From Aurantimonas aggregata (GTDB taxonomy: Bacteria; Pseudomonadota; Alphaproteobacteria; Rhizobiales; Rhizobiaceae), in assembly GCF_010500835.1 (NCBI RefSeq), contig NZ_JAAAMJ010000026.1:1-36144 (forward strand): DNA of 36,144 nt. Direction: 5' to 3'. The position numbers and the translations under genes were made by a program. How positions within the stretch are numbered: position 1 is the first letter of the stretch; each line of letters starts with the position of its first letter. Positions 25,941-33,230 of the stretch are shown one piece after another. Below the pieces are notes generated by a model. It searched no databases, was not told where the DNA came from, and was given only the letters and a program-made list of their open reading frames with translations.

Positions 25941-27668
25941 ATGAATGTTATGCGTAGCCCGTCTCAAATTCTCATTGCAGGCGGCGTTTTTGTCGCGATC
26001 TATGCCGTAATTGGTTTTCGACTTGTTCAATTCGGCTTAGCTGAGATGCCCCTGCATGCCGCTGTGGCGCCCCCTCCTTCCGTCGCCAGGCCCGACATCT
26101 TCGATCGTAATGGCAATCTCCTGGCGATGGACCTTCCGGTCAGTTCCGTCTACGCCGAGCCCCACTCCATCGTTGACATCGACGAGGCCGTTGAGAAACT
26201 GACCGCTGTTTTGCCCGACCTGGACGCGGCCGACCTTTACAGGGACCTCAGCAGCGATCGAGGGTTCACCTGGATCAAGCGGACGATCTCGGCCCGGGAG
26301 CGGCAGGAAATCTGGAGCCTAGGCATTCCGAGCGTCGACTTCCGCGACGAGACGCGGCGGCTTTATCCAAACGGCGCGACGGCCGCTCACGTCCTAGGTT
26401 TAGTGGATGTTGACAACAAGGGTATCGCCGGCATCGAGCGCTGGATCGATCGACAAGGATTGCAGGACCTCAAGGACATCGGCGTGCAATTCAGCCGAGA
26501 TGATCTTGCGCCGGTAGCACTCAGCGTCGATCTGCGTGTCCAGCATGCGCTAGAGGATGAGCTGGGCAAGGCAATCGCCAAATTTAGTGCTATCGCTGGC
26601 GCCGGCCTGGTGATGGACGTCACCAACGGCGAGGTGATCGCGCTAGCATCCCTGCCGGACTTCGACCCCAACAACCCGGCCGACGCGCACAGGCCGGAGC
26701 ATATCAACCGCATCAATGTCGGCGTCTATGAGATGGGTTCGACCTTCAAGGCCTTGACCACGGCCATGGCGTTAAACTCCGGACGCTTCAATATCCACTC
26801 CGTTCTCGATGCCAGCCATCCCTTGCAGTTCGGCCGATTCAAGATCCGTGACTTTCGTGGCGAAAACCGGCCGCTAAACGTTCCCGAAGCCTTCATCCAC
26901 TCCTCCAACATCGGCATGGCTCGCATGGCAATGGAAGTCGGCATCGAGGGACACAAAGGCTTTCTCGACCGGTTCGGCCAGCTGGACCGGCTGACCACCG
27001 AACTGCCCGAAAGCGCCAGCCCGATCGTCCCGGCGAACTGGGCGATGCTGAACACCGCGACCATCTCGTTCGGGCACGGCCTTGCCGTCACGTCGCTGCA
27101 AGCCAGCATGGGCATTGCCGCCCTAGTGAACGGTGGGACGCTAATCCGCCCGACCTTTGTGAAGGACGCGCCGCTGGCCGAGCGAGTGATCCGCCAGGAT
27201 CTCGTGACGCCGCAGACGGGCGAGGCCCTGCGGTTCATGATGCGCTTGAACGCGGAGATCGGCTCGGCCCGCAAAGCCGATGTGCCGGGCTACTTCATGG
27301 GCGGGAAGACCGGCACTGCGGAAAAGGTCGTCAACGGCCGCTACGCCACCGACCGGGTGCTGACCTCCTTCATGGGCATCGTGCCCGCCCACAAGCCTCG
27401 CTACCTCTTCCTCGTCATGCTGGATGAGCCGAAGGCCCTTCCCGAGACGCATGGATTCCGCACCTCCGGCTGGAACGCCGTTCCGGTCGCGGGGAAGATC
27501 ATCGAACGCATCATGCCAATCCTGGGCGTAGCACCGGCCCGCATACCGCCGATCGACCCGTTCCCCGCCATGTCCGAGTTGCGAGCGTTCGGCTCAAGCA
27601 GATTTCAGGAGCGGCCGCAGCCGGATTCGCTTGTCCCGATCGAGGCTTCCTGGAGGACCCGCCAGTGA
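25941..27668 (+). CDS. Accessory class B penicillin-binding protein (PBP2/FtsI-like transpeptidase)
   Basis: Predicted inner-membrane peptidoglycan D,D-transpeptidase of 575 aa. One N-terminal membrane anchor (ILIAGGVFVAIYAVIGFRLV), then the pedestal domain starting RPDIFDRNGNLLAMDLPVSS, then the transpeptidase domain with all three active-site motifs: Ser267-x-x-Lys in GSTFKALT, Ser321-x-Asn323 in HSSNIG and Lys456-Thr-Gly in GGKTGTAEK. The layout is that of the division protein FtsI, but it lies on an island far from any division and cell wall (dcw) genes, so it is an extra copy. ATG 25941 and 25950 are both possible; neither has a strong ribosome site, and translation may be coupled to the preceding gene. 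An extra PBP might offer altered beta-lactam sensitivity or a special cell-wall role; neither can be read from the sequence. Confidence 0.9.
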   Translation: MNVMRSPSQILIAGGVFVAIYAVIGFRLVQFGLAEMPLHAAVAPPPSVARPDIFDRNGNLLAMDLPVSSVYAEPHSIVDIDEAVEKLTAVLPDLDAADLYRDLSSDRGFTWIKRTISARERQEIWSLGIPSVDFRDETRRLYPNGATAAHVLGLVDVDNKGIAGIERWIDRQGLQDLKDIGVQFSRDDLAPVALSVDLRVQHALEDELGKAIAKFSAIAGAGLVMDVTNGEVIALASLPDFDPNNPADAHRPEHINRINVGVYEMGSTFKALTTAMALNSGRFNIHSVLDASHPLQFGRFKIRDFRGENRPLNVPEAFIHSSNIGMARMAMEVGIEGHKGFLDRFGQLDRLTTELPESASPIVPANWAMLNTATISFGHGLAVTSLQASMGIAALVNGGTLIRPTFVKDAPLAERVIRQDLVTPQTGEALRFMMRLNAEIGSARKADVPGYFMGGKTGTAEKVVNGRYATDRVLTSFMGIVPAHKPRYLFLVMLDEPKALPETHGFRTSGWNAVPVAGKIIERIMPILGVAPARIPPIDPFPAMSELRAFGSSRFQERPQPDSLVPIEASWRTRQ

Positions 27669-27980
27669 AGATGCTCTGATACGATACTTCCGACTGAAGC
27701 GAGACTTTCACGCTTTTGCACCGGCACAAAGCGAGCAGTTCCGCCAACGCCAGAGAGGATCGATCTGTCGAACGGGCGCGAAGTTCAACATCCGCTTCGG
27801 TTAGCACGCAGCAGTTCTGCACGGCTGAGACGGGCGAAGGGGAGCAGCAGCTTTCCGGCTCCTCATTGCGAGAAGCGGACCACTAGCTTTCGACCCACGT
27901 ACCGTCGCACCAACAGATCGGATATCGAGAGAGATGTCATGCAAAGGCGTTGAACATTCAAAATAACGCCGCCTTCAAGG
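27669..27980. other. Stretch without a recognised gene after the accessory PBP2
   Basis: About 310 bases. Short open frames exist on the minus strand but run back into the PBP2 gene out of frame and show no family. No convincing terminator hairpin or RNA gene was seen. It is probably a junction between island modules. Confidence 0.4.
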
Positions 27981-28208
27981 ATGATGAACATAAAGTATTG
28001 CGCTCCGTTGGTTGTCCGCTTTCTGCTGTTTGGTACGCCGGCAACCACGCAAGATGCGCCATTCCCAAACGGGTTTGGCATCGAGCGGATCGAGATGGAC
28101 GGTGCCGAAAGCAACGGCCGCGTCGGCAGTCGTAGACCAGCGGTCATTCTTCTTCACATCTATGAGCTGCCAAGTGATTCCAGTCCGGCGGCCAAACCGC
28201 AACGATAG
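27981..28208 (+). pseudogene. Truncated alpha/beta-hydrolase gene (N-terminal fragment)
   Basis: The frame from ATG 27981 starts with a signal-like hydrophobic segment (APLVVRFLLFGTPATTQ), then PFPNGFGIERIEMDGAES and RRPAVILLH (His at 28155-28157). This matches the start of exported alpha/beta hydrolases (dienelactone/epoxide-hydrolase type), where PAVVLLHGFG forms the oxyanion-hole strand. After ILLH the family sequence stops and the frame runs into unrelated residues, ending at 28208. About 80% of the gene is missing. Neighbouring LysR may once have regulated it, or it may be a separate module. Confidence 0.5.
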
Positions 28209-28234
28209 CCGATGTTGACGCGTGGTGAGCGGAC

Positions 28235-29146
28235 GTGGCGAGGACAACACAGCCGATAGAGCTTCGACATCTCCGCTATTTCTTGAGCGCAGCGGAGCAT
28301 GGAAGTTTCAGAAAGGCGGCTGGCGCTATGGGAGTTGAACAATCCGCGATAAGCCGACGGATCCGCGATTTGGAAGACCGGCTGGGTGCGTCGCTCTTCC
28401 AGCGCCGGAATCACGGCGTATCGCTGACACATGCTGGCGAACGATTCCTCCAGCCCGCTCGGCGCACGCTGCGGCAGCTCGGTGAAGGAAGCAGGGTCGT
28501 CGAGGCCATCGGTCGCGGAGAAACTGGCCATCTGCGGATTGGCATCTTCTCGTCGCTCGCGTCGGGATTTCTGGCGGAGCTGATCCGCGCGTTTCGAGAA
28601 AGTCACAGGAGTGTCAGGATCGATTTCGTCGACGGTGATCCCGAAAACCATCTCGCCGCCATCAGGCAGATGCAACTTGATGTGGCGTTCCTGACAGGGC
28701 TGTCCGATCAAGCCGGATGCGAGACAACACTGCTCTGGTTCGAACGGGTGTTCCTCGCCATGCCCGGCGAGCACCCGCTCAACGATCGGGAGCAGATCAC
28801 CTGGACGGACTTGGCCGGCCGCCGCTTCATCGTCAGCGATGTGGCGCCCGGTCAGGAGATACAGGACTATCTCATCCAGCGGTTGGCCGATCTCGGGCAG
28901 CACCCGGATATCCAGCAGCAGCATGTCGGCCGCGACAACCTTCTGACCCTCGTCGCGCACGGCTCGGGTCTGACGGTAACGAGCGAGGCGACGACGGCGG
29001 TCACGTTTCCCGGAGTGATCTATCGGCCAATTGCTGGGGAGACGCTGCCATTCAGCGCGGTGTGGTCGCGGCACAATGACAACCCGGCACTCCGGCGCCT
29101 TCTCAGTGCCGCTCGATCGGCGGCGAAGAAGCAGCGCCACGGCTGA
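28235..29146 (+). CDS. LysR-family transcriptional regulator (conjugative-element type)
   Basis: A 303-aa regulator starting with GTG at 28235. The N-terminal helix-turn-helix is LRHLRYFLSAAEHGSFRKAA...VEQSAISRRIRDLE, followed by the periplasmic-binding-protein-like effector domain (LRIGIFSSLASGFLAELIRA, LLTLVAHGSGLTVTSEAT). In alphaproteobacterial Tn4371-like integrative elements a LysR gene sits at the end of the trb operon, next to DUF2274, exactly as here. It converges on the DUF2274 gene, overlapping it by 44 bases. The inducer is unknown. The upstream region is interrupted by a hydrolase remnant, so its own promoter could have changed. Confidence 0.88.
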   Translation: MARTTQPIELRHLRYFLSAAEHGSFRKAAGAMGVEQSAISRRIRDLEDRLGASLFQRRNHGVSLTHAGERFLQPARRTLRQLGEGSRVVEAIGRGETGHLRIGIFSSLASGFLAELIRAFRESHRSVRIDFVDGDPENHLAAIRQMQLDVAFLTGLSDQAGCETTLLWFERVFLAMPGEHPLNDREQITWTDLAGRRFIVSDVAPGQEIQDYLIQRLADLGQHPDIQQQHVGRDNLLTLVAHGSGLTVTSEATTAVTFPGVIYRPIAGETLPFSAVWSRHNDNPALRRLLSAARSAAKKQRHG

Positions 29147-29378
29147 TCGTCACGGCAAGGGATCGGCCGCGTCGGGCTTTGGCGAACCCGCGATCCGTGG
29201 CGATGAAACGCTCCAGCATCGGCACGATCAGCTTCTTGGGATCGGAGACCGGCTGGCCGGTTTCGCGGGCCAGCACCTCGGCATAGGCGACGAGATCGCG
29301 GTGTAGCGGCGCGGGCAGCTCCACCGTCGCCTTCACGGGCTTGTCGTCGGGCAGCGGCCCAAGCTTCAGCTTCGCCAA
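29103..29378 (-). CDS. DUF2274 protein of the trb operon
   Basis: A 91-aa protein with MAKLKLGPLPDDKPVKATVE and LPAPLHRDLVAYAEVLARET, the DUF2274 signature. The fold looks like a small ribbon-helix-helix-type domain by its short strand (VKATVELPAPLH) followed by helices. DUF2274 genes regularly follow trbI in conjugative elements of alphaproteobacteria; their function is not established. It begins 3 bases after the trbI stop, so it is part of the operon, and it ends inside the convergent LysR gene. Confidence 0.88.
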   Translation of the reverse strand: MAKLKLGPLPDDKPVKATVELPAPLHRDLVAYAEVLARETGQPVSDPKKLIVPMLERFIATDRGFAKARRGRSLAVTISRGAASSPPIERH

Positions 29379-29381
29379 GGG

Positions 29382-30521
29382 TCAGCTCCTGTAGGGTTCG
29401 AGCACGAGGTCACGGGTGACGAAAACCCTGACGGGAAATCCCGGCCGGATGGTCAGTGTCGGCGCGACCTGCAACTGGCGCTGGATGATCTGCTGGCCGG
29501 CTTGGTTGATGGTATCCTGCGCGCCGTCGCGGATGGCGCTGATCAGGCGATCCTCGTCGCTGGTCGCCAGCTCCGTGCCAATACCAAGCAAGGTCGAGAG
29601 CCCGGCTGCCTTCATCAGATCCCACCAGTGGTAATCGATGCCGTCCTCAAGTCCGGCAAAGCCGGACGCGTCAGCGCCAGGCTGGCGCTCCAGCACGATC
29701 GAGTGGCCGTTGGGCAAGATCATGCGGTTCCAGACGAGGAGCACACGCCGCTGACCGAAGGTGACGCCGGCTTCGTATTCGCCGATGATGCGGGTCCCTT
29801 GCGGAATCAGGAGCAGGCTCCCAGTCGGGCTGTCATAGACGTTTTCCGTCACCTGGGCGGTGATCTGGCCGGGCAGATCGGAATGGATGCCGGTGATCAT
29901 CGCCGCCGGGATCACCGCGCCCGCTTGTAGTATGTAGGGCGAGGCTGGCGGCATAAGGCGATCGGCGGCGACCGTCTGACGGTCGGCGGGACCGTTGAGG
30001 AAAGCCGTATGTCTGTCCTGCACGCCGGCCTGATTTCCGAGGTCGAGACCGGCGAGGCCTGGCATCGCACCGCCGGGGGCGGCGCCGGCGCGCGGTCCCG
30101 TCTGGAAGAACACGTTGCTCAAGCGCGCTGCCTCTTCCTCAGCAAGGCGACGCTGTTCCTCGGGGTCGACGGCGGGCGTCACTATGGCGGGCGGCGCGAC
30201 CGGCTGTCCCCGGTTCTGCGCGTCGAGGATCGGGCGGCCGAGGTCGCCGGGCAGCGGCGGGCCAAGCACCGGCCCGGTATAGTCGCGCGGCAGGCCGGAG
30301 AGGCCGTCCGCTGTAGGGCGGTTCTCGGTCGAATAGAGTTCTTCTCCTCCCGGCCCCGCATCGCGAGGCTGGAGGGCGTAGATTAGCGCGCCGCCAATGC
30401 CGAGCAAGGCGACAGCGCCGACCCCGGCCAGCATATTGTGGGACAGGCGGGTGACGCGGGGCGGCTCCGCGCGCAGCCGCATCGGGGCTGCGGCTTGCGT
30501 GGAAGTGGTCGCTTCGGTCAT
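29382..30521 (-). CDS. trbI: Conjugal transfer protein TrbI (VirB10-like)
   Basis: Component of the type IV secretion/mating-pair channel that spans both membranes and conveys energy signals. The 379-aa protein has a short cytoplasmic N-terminus, one inner-membrane anchor (MLAGVGAVALLGIGGALIYA about 30-50), a Pro-rich periplasmic linker, and the conserved VirB10 C-terminal beta-barrel domain (ILQAGAVIPAAMITGIHSDL, LLIPQGTRIIGEYEAGVTFG, RMILPNGHSIVLERQPGADA, and the end FPVRVFVTRDLVL). Length is normal. It overlaps trbG by four bases. Since the rest of the channel is absent here, it can only work with parts encoded elsewhere. Confidence 0.95.
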   Translation of the reverse strand: MTEATTSTQAAAPMRLRAEPPRVTRLSHNMLAGVGAVALLGIGGALIYALQPRDAGPGGEELYSTENRPTADGLSGLPRDYTGPVLGPPLPGDLGRPILDAQNRGQPVAPPAIVTPAVDPEEQRRLAEEEAARLSNVFFQTGPRAGAAPGGAMPGLAGLDLGNQAGVQDRHTAFLNGPADRQTVAADRLMPPASPYILQAGAVIPAAMITGIHSDLPGQITAQVTENVYDSPTGSLLLIPQGTRIIGEYEAGVTFGQRRVLLVWNRMILPNGHSIVLERQPGADASGFAGLEDGIDYHWWDLMKAAGLSTLLGIGTELATSDEDRLISAIRDGAQDTINQAGQQIIQRQLQVAPTLTIRPGFPVRVFVTRDLVLEPYRS

Positions 30522-31525
30522 GACGGGGACTTTCCAGTCGCGCTTACCGGCTGCGCAGCGGCCCGCGTCTGATTGATGCGCACGATTCGGACGATCTGCT
30601 GTCGATCGCCGCCGCCAAGGCGCAACTCGGCCGCGCCGAACAGGCGATCCACGATCAGAACGTTCTGGTGGATGCGGCTGTTGACGATCTGCGGCTCGCC
30701 ATCCGAGCCGAGAACGAAGATCGGCGGCATCTCACCCTGCACTATGCCGCGCGGAAAGACGACATAGACGCGGCGGCCGTCATCGAAGATGGAGATGGGC
30801 CGCCATGGCGGGCTGTCGCCGGTCAGGCCGTAGCGGTAGTTCCGCGCGGCCTCGTGGGGAATGACCGGTGACGCCGGAACGGCCTGTCGCTGCCCTGCCG
30901 GTGGCGCCGGATAGGCCCAGGACACGGCCGGCATATAAGGATCGTCGCCTGAGTGCAGCTCGATCAGGTAGATGCGCCGGTCGGTTGTGACGACGAGATT
31001 GGTGGAGATGTCCGGCCGTGTCGGCTTGACGAGGATGTGGACGCGCCGCGCTGCGCCGCTGCCGCTCTCGGTGTCGCCAATGATCCAGCGGGCGGTGTCG
31101 CCCGCCGCGATCGGGCCCGCCCCAGTCAGGCTTTCGCCGGGGTCCAGCGCGATGGTCGTGATCTGGCCCGGCGAGGCATAGACCTGATAGAGTGCGCCCT
31201 CGCTCCAGGGGTATATCTGGATCGAATTGTAGTAGCCTTCGCGACGCGGCTCCACGCGGGCGGCGACATTGGCGTTTTCGACGCGGCCGGTCGGCGTGCT
31301 GGCGGCTTGCCCGCCTCGCGCGACCGCCCAGGCCGGAGGGGTGTGCAGCGGACGCGGACGATTCTCCGTGATCGCCGTCTGCACCACGGGCAGCGGCGGC
31401 ACGGTGGCGTCATAGCTGAACTGCGGCGTCTTGGTGGTGGCGCAGCCGGCGAGCACGGTCGCGGAAAGCAGCAAAGCCACCAAGCTGGGTTTGCGGAGAG
31501 ACGTAGCCTGGCAGCCAGCACTCAT
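30518..31525 (-). CDS. trbG: Conjugal transfer protein TrbG (VirB9-like)
   Basis: Outer-membrane-complex protein of the conjugative type IV secretion system, 335 aa from the ATG at 31525. The N-terminus is a lipoprotein-like signal (VALLLSATVLAGCATTK, lipobox LAGC at about 25-28). VirB9 features are IQIYPWSEGALYQVYASPGQ, TTIALDPGESLTGAG, WIIGDTESGSG...VHILVKPTRPDISTNLVVTT and PWRPISIFDDGRRVYVVFP. The start overlaps the trbF stop (ATGA), and the stop overlaps trbI, so the three are translationally coupled. It seems intact. Confidence 0.95.
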   Translation of the reverse strand: MSAGCQATSLRKPSLVALLLSATVLAGCATTKTPQFSYDATVPPLPVVQTAITENRPRPLHTPPAWAVARGGQAASTPTGRVENANVAARVEPRREGYYNSIQIYPWSEGALYQVYASPGQITTIALDPGESLTGAGPIAAGDTARWIIGDTESGSGAARRVHILVKPTRPDISTNLVVTTDRRIYLIELHSGDDPYMPAVSWAYPAPPAGQRQAVPASPVIPHEAARNYRYGLTGDSPPWRPISIFDDGRRVYVVFPRGIVQGEMPPIFVLGSDGEPQIVNSRIHQNVLIVDRLFGAAELRLGGGDRQQIVRIVRINQTRAAAQPVSATGKSPS

Positions 31526-32121
31526 TGGCTCATCTCCCGTGACCAGTTGATGGCGTTGACGTAGATCCCCAGCGGATTGGCGCGCAGACGTTCGACGTCG
31601 CGCGGCATCTGGATCACAATGGTCAGAATCGCGGTCCATCGCTCCGTGGTGGAAAGCTGCCCGTTCTCGTAATGCCGCTCCGTCCAGGCGACGCGGAAAC
31701 TATCTGGCGACGCCCGGATGACGCTCGATACCTCGACGGCGACCTGTTGGCGGCCGACGCGGGTGAACGGGTCGTTGGCGCGGGCATAGTCGTTGAGCGC
31801 CGCCGCGCCGTGATCAGTCGTCCATTCATAGGCGCGCAGCCAGTTCTGGCGCACGACGATGGCGTCGGCCGGGATCGAGCGGACCTGCTCGATGAAGCGG
31901 CTGAGATGCCACGCGATCTGAGGATCGGTCGGCTGGTAGTCGGCGATGCGGTCGGCGCGGTCGCGCACCGATCGCCCCAGTTCGGAGAGCGAGAGGTAGC
32001 GTTCGTCGGCCGGACGCGAGAACCACTCCGACGAGACGCGACCGACACGCTCGCCGCGGCTGACATCCACCTTGTAACCGCCGGTCGTGTCACGGCGCGC
32101 ATCGAGAACTTGCATGTTCAT
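31522..32121 (-). pseudogene. Chimeric open frame: DUF932 N-terminus fused to TrbF (VirB8-like) C-terminus
   Basis: The open frame of 199 codons is continuous but made of two families. The first ~55 residues (MNMQVLDARRDTTGGYKVDV, SRGERVGRVSSEWFSRP, DERYLSLSELGRSVRDRA) are the start of DUF932 proteins found on plasmids and integrative elements. From about IADYQPTDPQIAWHLSRFIE to the end (GIYVNAINWSREMSQ) it is the periplasmic VirB8-like domain of TrbF. The membrane anchor and N-terminal part of TrbF are lost, so the product should stay in the cytoplasm and not serve the channel. The junction lies near 31938-31960. Everything normally upstream of trbF in the operon (trbB to trbL) is missing, consistent with one large deletion. 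Confidence 0.8.
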
Positions 32122-32136
32122 GGGACCAATCTCCAC

Positions 32137-32369
32137 GACGGGCGCGGGAGCCTCTCTCCCACCTACTCACCCGTCACGGAAACCGGTCCACACCCTCACT
32201 CTCAGGGGGCGTTGCGGGGTCTCCCCGCAGATGGGGTCGGCCGAGACGCTAGGCTCGGACGGAGGGGAAGGCTTTCCCCAAAAGCTGTGGGTTCAAGTCT
32301 CCGGTAATTGTCGAGTGTCGATTATCACTATAAGGTTCCGCAGTAGGGTTCGAGCGAGTCGATTGGGCG
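32137..32369. other. Divergent intergenic region between the DUF932-TrbF chimera and higA
   Basis: About 230 bases with no gene recognised. It should hold the original DUF932 upstream region (left) and the higA promoter (right; TTGTCG at 32308-32313 and TATAAG at 32329-32334, only 15 bases apart, so weak as a match). No higB toxin gene is present. Confidence 0.4.
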
Positions 32370-32672
32370 ATGCATCCAGGATCAGTGGTTCGGCAGGAAT
32401 GCCTCGAAAAGCACGGGCTGAGCGTGACCGAGGCAGCACGCGTTCTCGGCGTAGATCGGCAGACCCTCAGCAACTTGCTGAACGCGCGATCGGGCATCTC
32501 GCCTGAAATGGCGATCCGACTGGAGAAGGCTTTCGGGTTGCCGGCCCGCGAGTGGTTGATCCGTCAACTCGATCACGAACTGGCCGAGGCGATGCAGAAG
32601 GCCGAGGGCATCGATGTCCAGCCGTTGGCTGGCACCCCGGACGACAGACAGGGCGCTCATGAACGCGGTTGA
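32370..32672 (+). CDS. HigA-like XRE antitoxin, orphan
   Basis: A 100-aa DNA-binding protein with the HigA-type layout: MHPGSVVRQECLEKHGLSVT, then EAARVLGVDRQTLSNLLNAR, SGISPEMAIRLEKAFG and a short tail. In HigBA modules a toxin gene (higB) normally lies just upstream; none is found here. In conjugative elements orphan HigA-like regulators occur next to restriction-modification genes, and here the gene overlaps the start of an MmeI-like gene by 14 bases, so it probably acted as its controller. That function is inferred from context. Confidence 0.85.
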   Translation: MHPGSVVRQECLEKHGLSVTEAARVLGVDRQTLSNLLNARSGISPEMAIRLEKAFGLPAREWLIRQLDHELAEAMQKAEGIDVQPLAGTPDDRQGAHERG

Positions 32673-32940
32673 AATCGAAGAAGCCATCTCGGCGCTCGCG
32701 GAGCGGCCGTTCGACGCCGAAGAGTTTCCCTACGCGTTTCTCGAGGCCTTCGGGAACAAGGAGACCACCCTCAAGCGCCGACGTCCTCTTCCAGGAACCA
32801 GGCGCAAGCGGCACCAACAGGGCCTTCGAGCGGAAGATCTGACGCAAGCCAGTCATCGCCGACCGACGGCTTCCTGCCGGCGGTCGGCGACCCGGATGCC
32901 GACCGCCCCAAGGCTAGCCGCGAGCCTGACAATAGGGTAG
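32659..32940 (+). pseudogene. MmeI-like type IIL restriction-modification gene, N-terminal fragment
   Basis: From ATG 32659 the frame reads MNAVEIEEAISALAERPFDA then EEFPYAFLEAFGNKETTLKR. This is the start of MmeI-type single-chain restriction-methylation enzymes (about 900 aa), which normally continues LR.G..NKSD. After TTLKR (about 32778) the sequence changes to unrelated Arg-rich residues and stops at 32940. So only ~40 of ~900 residues remain, too few for any catalytic motif. The fragment was left by a deletion that joined it to the metal-resistance module. Confidence 0.7.
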
Positions 32941-32948
32941 GGGGCTAT
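32932..32948 (+). promoter_or_regulatory. Candidate DmeR (RcnR/CsoR-type) operator upstream of dmeR
   Basis: ATAG (32932-32935), a G-rich core of nine bases, and CTAT (32945-32948) form a G tract flanked by an AT-rich inverted repeat, which is the known operator design of RcnR/DmeR-type metal repressors. It ends 3 bases before the dmeR start codon, and its G-rich part may also serve as ribosome binding site, so repressor binding would block transcription directly. The match is by eye. Confidence 0.55.
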
Positions 32949-32951
32949 GCC

Positions 32952-33230
32952 ATGGCTCATCTGACGAAGAACTCCGCGAAACTCATTGCCCGCATCCGGC
33001 GGCTCCAGGGGCAACTGGACGCAGTCGCCCGCAGCCTCGAAAACGAGGCCCCTTGCGGTGACGTCCTCCAGCTCGTCGCATCCGTCCGCGGTGCGGTGAA
33101 CGGCCTGACGATCGAACTGATCGAGGAGCACGTGCGCAATCACGTGGTCGACCCCGAGCACGAGGGTGATCCGGAGAAGGCGAAGGGTGCGGCCGACCTG
33201 ATCGCCGTCGTGCGGACCTATTTGAAATGA
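32952..33230 (+). CDS. dmeR: Ni/Co-responsive repressor of the RcnR/CsoR family (DmeR-like)
   Basis: A 92-aa all-helical DNA-binding repressor. The residues that bind nickel or cobalt in RcnR are all present at the same numbers: His3 (MAHLT), Cys35 (APCGD), His60 and His64 (EEHVRNHVV). CsoR copper sensors lack the N-terminal His of this set, so a nickel/cobalt sensor is indicated. It overlaps dmeF by four bases (ATGA), and a candidate operator lies just before it, so it likely represses the whole cassette until metal is bound. DmeR-DmeF pairs of this type are known from Rhizobium and Agrobacterium. Confidence 0.92.
   Translation: MAHLTKNSAKLIARIRRLQGQLDAVARSLENEAPCGDVLQLVASVRGAVNGLTIELIEEHVRNHVVDPEHEGDPEKAKGAADLIAVVRTYLK

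Noticed and set aside
32290..32312. tRNA-like GGGTTCAAGTCTCC motif before higA
   Set aside because: It resembles a T arm loop, but the flanking stem does not pair well and there is no acceptor strand or CCA.
32467..32856. Minus-strand frame of about 130 codons across higA and the MmeI stub
   Set aside because: It overlaps two genes with clear family similarity on the plus strand and shows no recognisable domain itself.
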